From positions 44,451 to 108,450 of the forward strand of contig JADKCG010000011.1 of assembly GCA_016714745.1 (NCBI GenBank): a DNA stretch of 64,000 bases. Reading direction: 5' to 3'. A model generated the notes under the pieces. It was not told the DNA's origin and ran no database searches. It saw only the letters and a program-made list of their open reading frames with translations. The translations under genes and the position numbers were made by a program. This document shows, piece by piece, positions 60,974 to 64,000 of the stretch. Source of the stretch: Elusimicrobiota bacterium. Lineage in GTDB: Bacteria; Elusimicrobiota; Elusimicrobia; FEN-1173. Numbering within the stretch: position 1 is the stretch's first letter; every line of letters starts with the position of its first letter.

Positions 60974-62269
60974 ATGAAATTGATCTTCCGAGACATTTTG
61001 CTGGAAAAGGAATTTGCGCTTCCGTTGACATATGTTCCACGGGCGCAGGCGTTCACGCTTCTTCCGCGGAAGGCGTTGGCCGTCATCGGCGTCCGCCGGT
61101 GCGGAAAAACGACTTACCTCCGGCAAATCTGGGACACGCTCTTACGCCAAAACAAGGGGCGGCCGGACCACCTGATCTACGTTAACTTCTTTGATGAGCG
61201 CCTGTTTGGGCTGAAGGCCGCTCAACTCCATGAACTTCTTGATGCCTACTATGAACTTCACCCAGCGATGGGTGAGCGGGAGACACTATCCTTCTTCCTG
61301 GATGAGATTCAGACGGTCCCGGGCTGGGAACGCTTCGTCGACCGGCTCCTGCGTGCCCGTCACCAGGTCTTTTTAAGCGGCTCCTCCGCAACGCTCTTGA
61401 GCCAGGAACTTGCCACAGCGATGCGCGGGCGTTCGCTCAGCATCGAGATGTTTCCTTTCAGTTTTCGGGAAATTTTGACGGCAGAAAATCTGGAGTGGCG
61501 CACCCCGGGGGCTCGGGATCGTGCTGTATTGCGGTCAAGGCTTCGAACCTATCTTCAGCAGGGGGGATTTCCAGAAACGCTGGGAGTCACACCTCCGGTT
61601 CGTCGGCGCCTGCTTCAAGATTATGTCGATACGGTTCTTTTGCGGGACATTATTGAGCGCCATAATCCTTCCGATCCTTCCGCCATGACACATCTGTCCC
61701 ACCTGCTTATGAATCAGGCGGGAGCGCTCTTTACCTTGAACAAAACCTGTGAACGATTAAAAGGCCAGGGATTGAAGGTCAACAAACCGGAAATCTCGCG
61801 AGCGTTGGATTGGTTTCACGACAGCTATCTCTACTTCTCCGTTCCGATTCTGTCTCAATCCGTCCAGGCTCGTTCAGTGAACCCTAAAAAACTCTACTGC
61901 ATCGATCCAGGAATGGTGTTCCACCACAGCGCTGGCCTGTCGGATCAATGGGGCGCCTTACTGGAAAACACGGTATTTCTTCATCTGCGGCGAACTTCGG
62001 AATCTATTTATTATTTCAGGGACTCCCACCAACGGGAAGTGGACTTTGTCGTCCCGGGAAAGGGACGCTCGCTCGCCCTCGTTCAAGTTTCTATTTCGCT
62101 AAAATCTCCTAAAACCCGGGAACGGGAAATTCAGGCGCTCTTGTCCGCGATGGCCGCGCTCTCTCTTCAGGAAGCCACTTTGGTCACGCTGGATGAAGAA
62201 GAAGAAATCCGGATAACAGGCAAACGCATTCACGTCCGTCCTGCCTGGTCATATTTGCTCGAAAAATAG
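60974..62269 (+). CDS. AAA_14/DUF4143 ATPase (second family member)
   Basis: A 431-residue protein. AAA_14 ATPase at about 30-190: Walker A GVRRCGKTTYLR, Walker B LSFFLDEIQTVPGW, sensor VFLSGSSATLLSQELATAMR. A helical/winged-helix middle (about 200-320; YVDTVLLRDIIERHN) and a C-terminal domain with YYFRDSHQREVDFVVPGKGR (PD-(D/E)XK-like). Similar layout to the protein at 37550-38668 but clearly diverged. Role unknown. No Shine-Dalgarno; the promoter and palindromes abut the ATG. It interrupts an otherwise metabolic stretch, consistent with a mobile gene. Confidence 0.85.
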   Translation: MKLIFRDILLEKEFALPLTYVPRAQAFTLLPRKALAVIGVRRCGKTTYLRQIWDTLLRQNKGRPDHLIYVNFFDERLFGLKAAQLHELLDAYYELHPAMGERETLSFFLDEIQTVPGWERFVDRLLRARHQVFLSGSSATLLSQELATAMRGRSLSIEMFPFSFREILTAENLEWRTPGARDRAVLRSRLRTYLQQGGFPETLGVTPPVRRRLLQDYVDTVLLRDIIERHNPSDPSAMTHLSHLLMNQAGALFTLNKTCERLKGQGLKVNKPEISRALDWFHDSYLYFSVPILSQSVQARSVNPKKLYCIDPGMVFHHSAGLSDQWGALLENTVFLHLRRTSESIYYFRDSHQREVDFVVPGKGRSLALVQVSISLKSPKTREREIQALLSAMAALSLQEATLVTLDEEEEIRITGKRIHVRPAWSYLLEK

Positions 62270-62282
62270 GAGAATACGTTCC

Positions 62283-63692
62283 ATGGACGTCCTCATCCTC
62301 TCCCGTCTTCAGTTTGCGCTGACCATCATGTTTCATTACCTCTTCCCCCCGCTCGCCATCGGGCTGGGAGCGCTGATGGTTTTCATGGAAGGCATGTATT
62401 TAAAAACCAAGGACCCACAGTATGAATCCATGGCCAAGTTCTGGACGCGGATTTTCGCCGTCAACTTCGCCGTGGGCGTGGCCACGGGGATCGTCATGGA
62501 ATTCCAGTTCGGGACCAACTGGGCCAATTATTCCCGCTTTGTGGGAGATGTGTTCGGTTCGGCTCTGGCGGCGGAAGGGATCTTTGCTTTCTTTCTGGAA
62601 TCGGGGTTTTTGGCGGTGTTGGTCTTCGGTTGGGACAAGGTGTCCCCCCGAATGCATTTCTTTTCGACCGTGATGGTGTTCCTTGGATCGATCTTTTCAT
62701 CAATTTGGATCACCGTGGCCAACAGCTGGCAACAGACGCCGGCGGGTTTTCATATCGTGGGCGAGGGTCTGACCGCCCGGGCGGAAATCACCGACTTCTG
62801 GGCCATGGTCTTTAATCCCTCCAGCATAGACCGGCTGGTCCACGTGTGGTTGGGCGCCTTCTCCATGGGCGGGTTTTTCGTCATGAGTGTGACGGCCTAT
62901 TACATCTTAAAGGGCCGCCACCTGGACATCTCCAAGAAAGCGTTTACGGTCGCGCTCCTCCTTGCCACACTCTCCAGCTGGGGCCAGCTTCTTTCCGGCC
63001 ACCACCAGGCCCGCGTGGTGGCGGAACATCAACCGGCCAAGCTAGCCGCCTTTGAGGGCCATTTTAAAACGGGCGATGGGGGAGCCCCGCTTTTCATAGT
63101 GGGACATCCGGACACAAAAACAGAAACCACCCAAGGCATCGCCGTTCCGGGACTCTTGAGTTTCCTGATTCACGGTGATTTGAATAAACCGGTGACCGGC
63201 TTGGATAAATTCGCCAAAGAGGACCGTCCCCCCGTGGCAATCACATTTCATTCCTATCACGTGATGGTGGGTCTTGGATTTTTCATGATGGGCCTGACGG
63301 GCCTGGCCGCCTGGTTGAGAATCCGGGGACGGCTGTTTGAGCAAAGGGGGCTTCTCTGGATGTTTGTCTTCGCTGTCCTGGCCCCCGTGGCCGCCAACCA
63401 ATTGGGCTGGGTCGCCGCCGAGGTGGGGCGCCAACCGTGGATTGTTTATGGTCTCCTGCGCACCGCCGACGCGCTTTCGCCCGTGGTGCGGGCGAACCAA
63501 GTGTTGGGCTCGATCCTTATGTTCGGCGTGATCTACACATTGCTTTTTGCCGTTTGGATTTCGGTTGTTGATCACAAGATCAAACAGGGCCCGGAAGACA
63601 TGCCGTTTTCACCCGCAGAGACCCCCCACGGGTTTCTCCATACCGCAGGGAACCTAAAAGCGGGGGGCTCATTGACGGAAGGAAAAGACTAA
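62283..63692 (+). CDS. cydA: Cytochrome bd oxidase subunit I
   Basis: A 469-residue membrane subunit that oxidises quinol and carries hemes b558, b595 and d. Visible: RLQFALTIMFHYLFPPLAIG (heme ligand His near 19), VNFAVGVATGIVMEFQFGTN, AEGIFAFFLESGFLAVLVFG, AGFHIV, and VAAEVGRQPWIVYGLLRT. A moderate Q-loop (about 250-310) fits the short type. Starts 13 bp after the ATPase gene with AGGAG upstream. Gives high-affinity oxygen respiration; subunit II follows after the stop without a gap. Confidence 0.95.
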   Translation: MDVLILSRLQFALTIMFHYLFPPLAIGLGALMVFMEGMYLKTKDPQYESMAKFWTRIFAVNFAVGVATGIVMEFQFGTNWANYSRFVGDVFGSALAAEGIFAFFLESGFLAVLVFGWDKVSPRMHFFSTVMVFLGSIFSSIWITVANSWQQTPAGFHIVGEGLTARAEITDFWAMVFNPSSIDRLVHVWLGAFSMGGFFVMSVTAYYILKGRHLDISKKAFTVALLLATLSSWGQLLSGHHQARVVAEHQPAKLAAFEGHFKTGDGGAPLFIVGHPDTKTETTQGIAVPGLLSFLIHGDLNKPVTGLDKFAKEDRPPVAITFHSYHVMVGLGFFMMGLTGLAAWLRIRGRLFEQRGLLWMFVFAVLAPVAANQLGWVAAEVGRQPWIVYGLLRTADALSPVVRANQVLGSILMFGVIYTLLFAVWISVVDHKIKQGPEDMPFSPAETPHGFLHTAGNLKAGGSLTEGKD

Positions 63693-64000
63693 ATGGACCT
63701 AAATATTTTTTGGTTTGTCTTACTGGGCGTTTTGATGGCCGGTTACGGCATCTTGGACGGATTTGATTTGGGGGTGGGCATCCTCCATCCCCTCGCCAAA
63801 ACCGACGATGAGCGACGGATCTTCATGAACTCTATTGGTCCTTTATGGGATGGCAATGAGGTGTGGCTGGTCACGTTTGGCGGCGCGCTCTTTGCCGCGT
63901 TCCCCCGCGCCTATGCGACGATGTTTTCGGGCCTTTACACCGCATTTATGTTGTTGGTTCTTTGCTTAATCCTTCGGGCGGTCTCCATGGAGTTCCGAAG
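63693..64000 (+). CDS. cydB: Cytochrome bd oxidase subunit II, partial
   Basis: The first 102 residues are visible before the window ends. ATG 63693 follows the cydA TAA directly. Family start MDLNIFWFVLLGVLMAGYGI, DGFDLGVGILHPL, SIGPLWDGNEVWLVTFGGAL and FAAFPRAYATMFSGLY identify CydB, which stabilises subunit I and completes the oxidase. The frame is open to base 64000. Confidence 0.95.
   Translation, partial: MDLNIFWFVLLGVLMAGYGILDGFDLGVGILHPLAKTDDERRIFMNSIGPLWDGNEVWLVTFGGALFAAFPRAYATMFSGLYTAFMLLVLCLILRAVSMEFR

Noticed and set aside
1..64000. tRNA, rRNA, prophage or transposase genes
   Set aside because: All gaps were read on both strands; no cloverleaf, rRNA or transposase motif was recognised, though a short or divergent RNA could be missed without a covariance search.

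Overview
The window looks like a chromosomal segment of a Gram-negative, flagellated, piliated bacterium of moderately high GC. The mix of genes (short type IV pilin with a conserved Cys-Thr-His C-terminus, many prepilin-like proteins, surface proteins ending in FlgD/CHU_C-like Ig domains, a PorV-like outer-membrane barrel, Tol-Pal parts) best fits an environmental Elusimicrobiota-type lineage. That placement is inference from gene content, not a phylogeny. No rRNA, tRNA, CRISPR array, phage or classical insertion sequence was seen.

Layout. 1-9.4 kb: hisS (leftward, running off the window), then a pilus/pseudopilus region: a PilX-like protein, a large prepilin fused to a lamin-tail domain and regulatory-like beta domains, another prepilin, a cNMP-binding/patatin phospholipase, and a major pilin whose start overlaps the end of a divergent sigma-54 gene. 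9.5-19.6 kb: M23 peptidase, bactofilin and a SurA-N protein (rightward), then leftward maf, cutA, a GAF/degenerate HD-GYP protein, gamma-carbonic anhydrase, argF, tolB, cpoB and pal. 19.7-27.7 kb: a rightward housekeeping run, yggS-proC-yggU-mtnA-ileS-lspA-lgt-rluD. 27.8-35.6 kb: a leftward operon read from one strong promoter at about 35,550. It makes three near-identical secreted proteins in tandem, an Ig-like secreted protein, two proteins with FlgD/CHU_C-type C-terminal domains, a PorV-like barrel with a coiled-coil tail, and a HAMP membrane protein with no output domain. This is the best candidate for an undescribed system: a surface layer or fibre with its own export or anchoring parts. 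36-43 kb: thiI, an AAA ATPase, then the flagellar filament set fliC-flaG-fliD-fliS behind a sigma-28 promoter; FliD carries a discoidin-like insertion. 43.5-50.4 kb: sugar-epimerase homologue, AbiE-type toxin-antitoxin pair, cstA, exbB-exbD-tonB, another FN3/FlgD-like surface protein. 50.5-64 kb: KimA-like potassium importer behind a leader terminator, a NhaD/ArsB-like antiporter, an RND/MMPL exporter, hexapeptide acyltransferase, M28 peptidase, amtB-glnK, a second AAA_14 ATPase, and cydAB.

Two cross-cutting points. (1) Fifteen genes, including ileS, lgt, proC and cstA, are each broken by one or two single-base slips, mostly in G/C runs; this pattern is most easily explained by sequencing or assembly indels, so I annotate them as whole genes with the slip position. 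(2) A 109-bp non-coding element with TTAACC/GGTTAA ends occurs four times, and in three cases its end supplies the stop codon of the adjacent reading frame.
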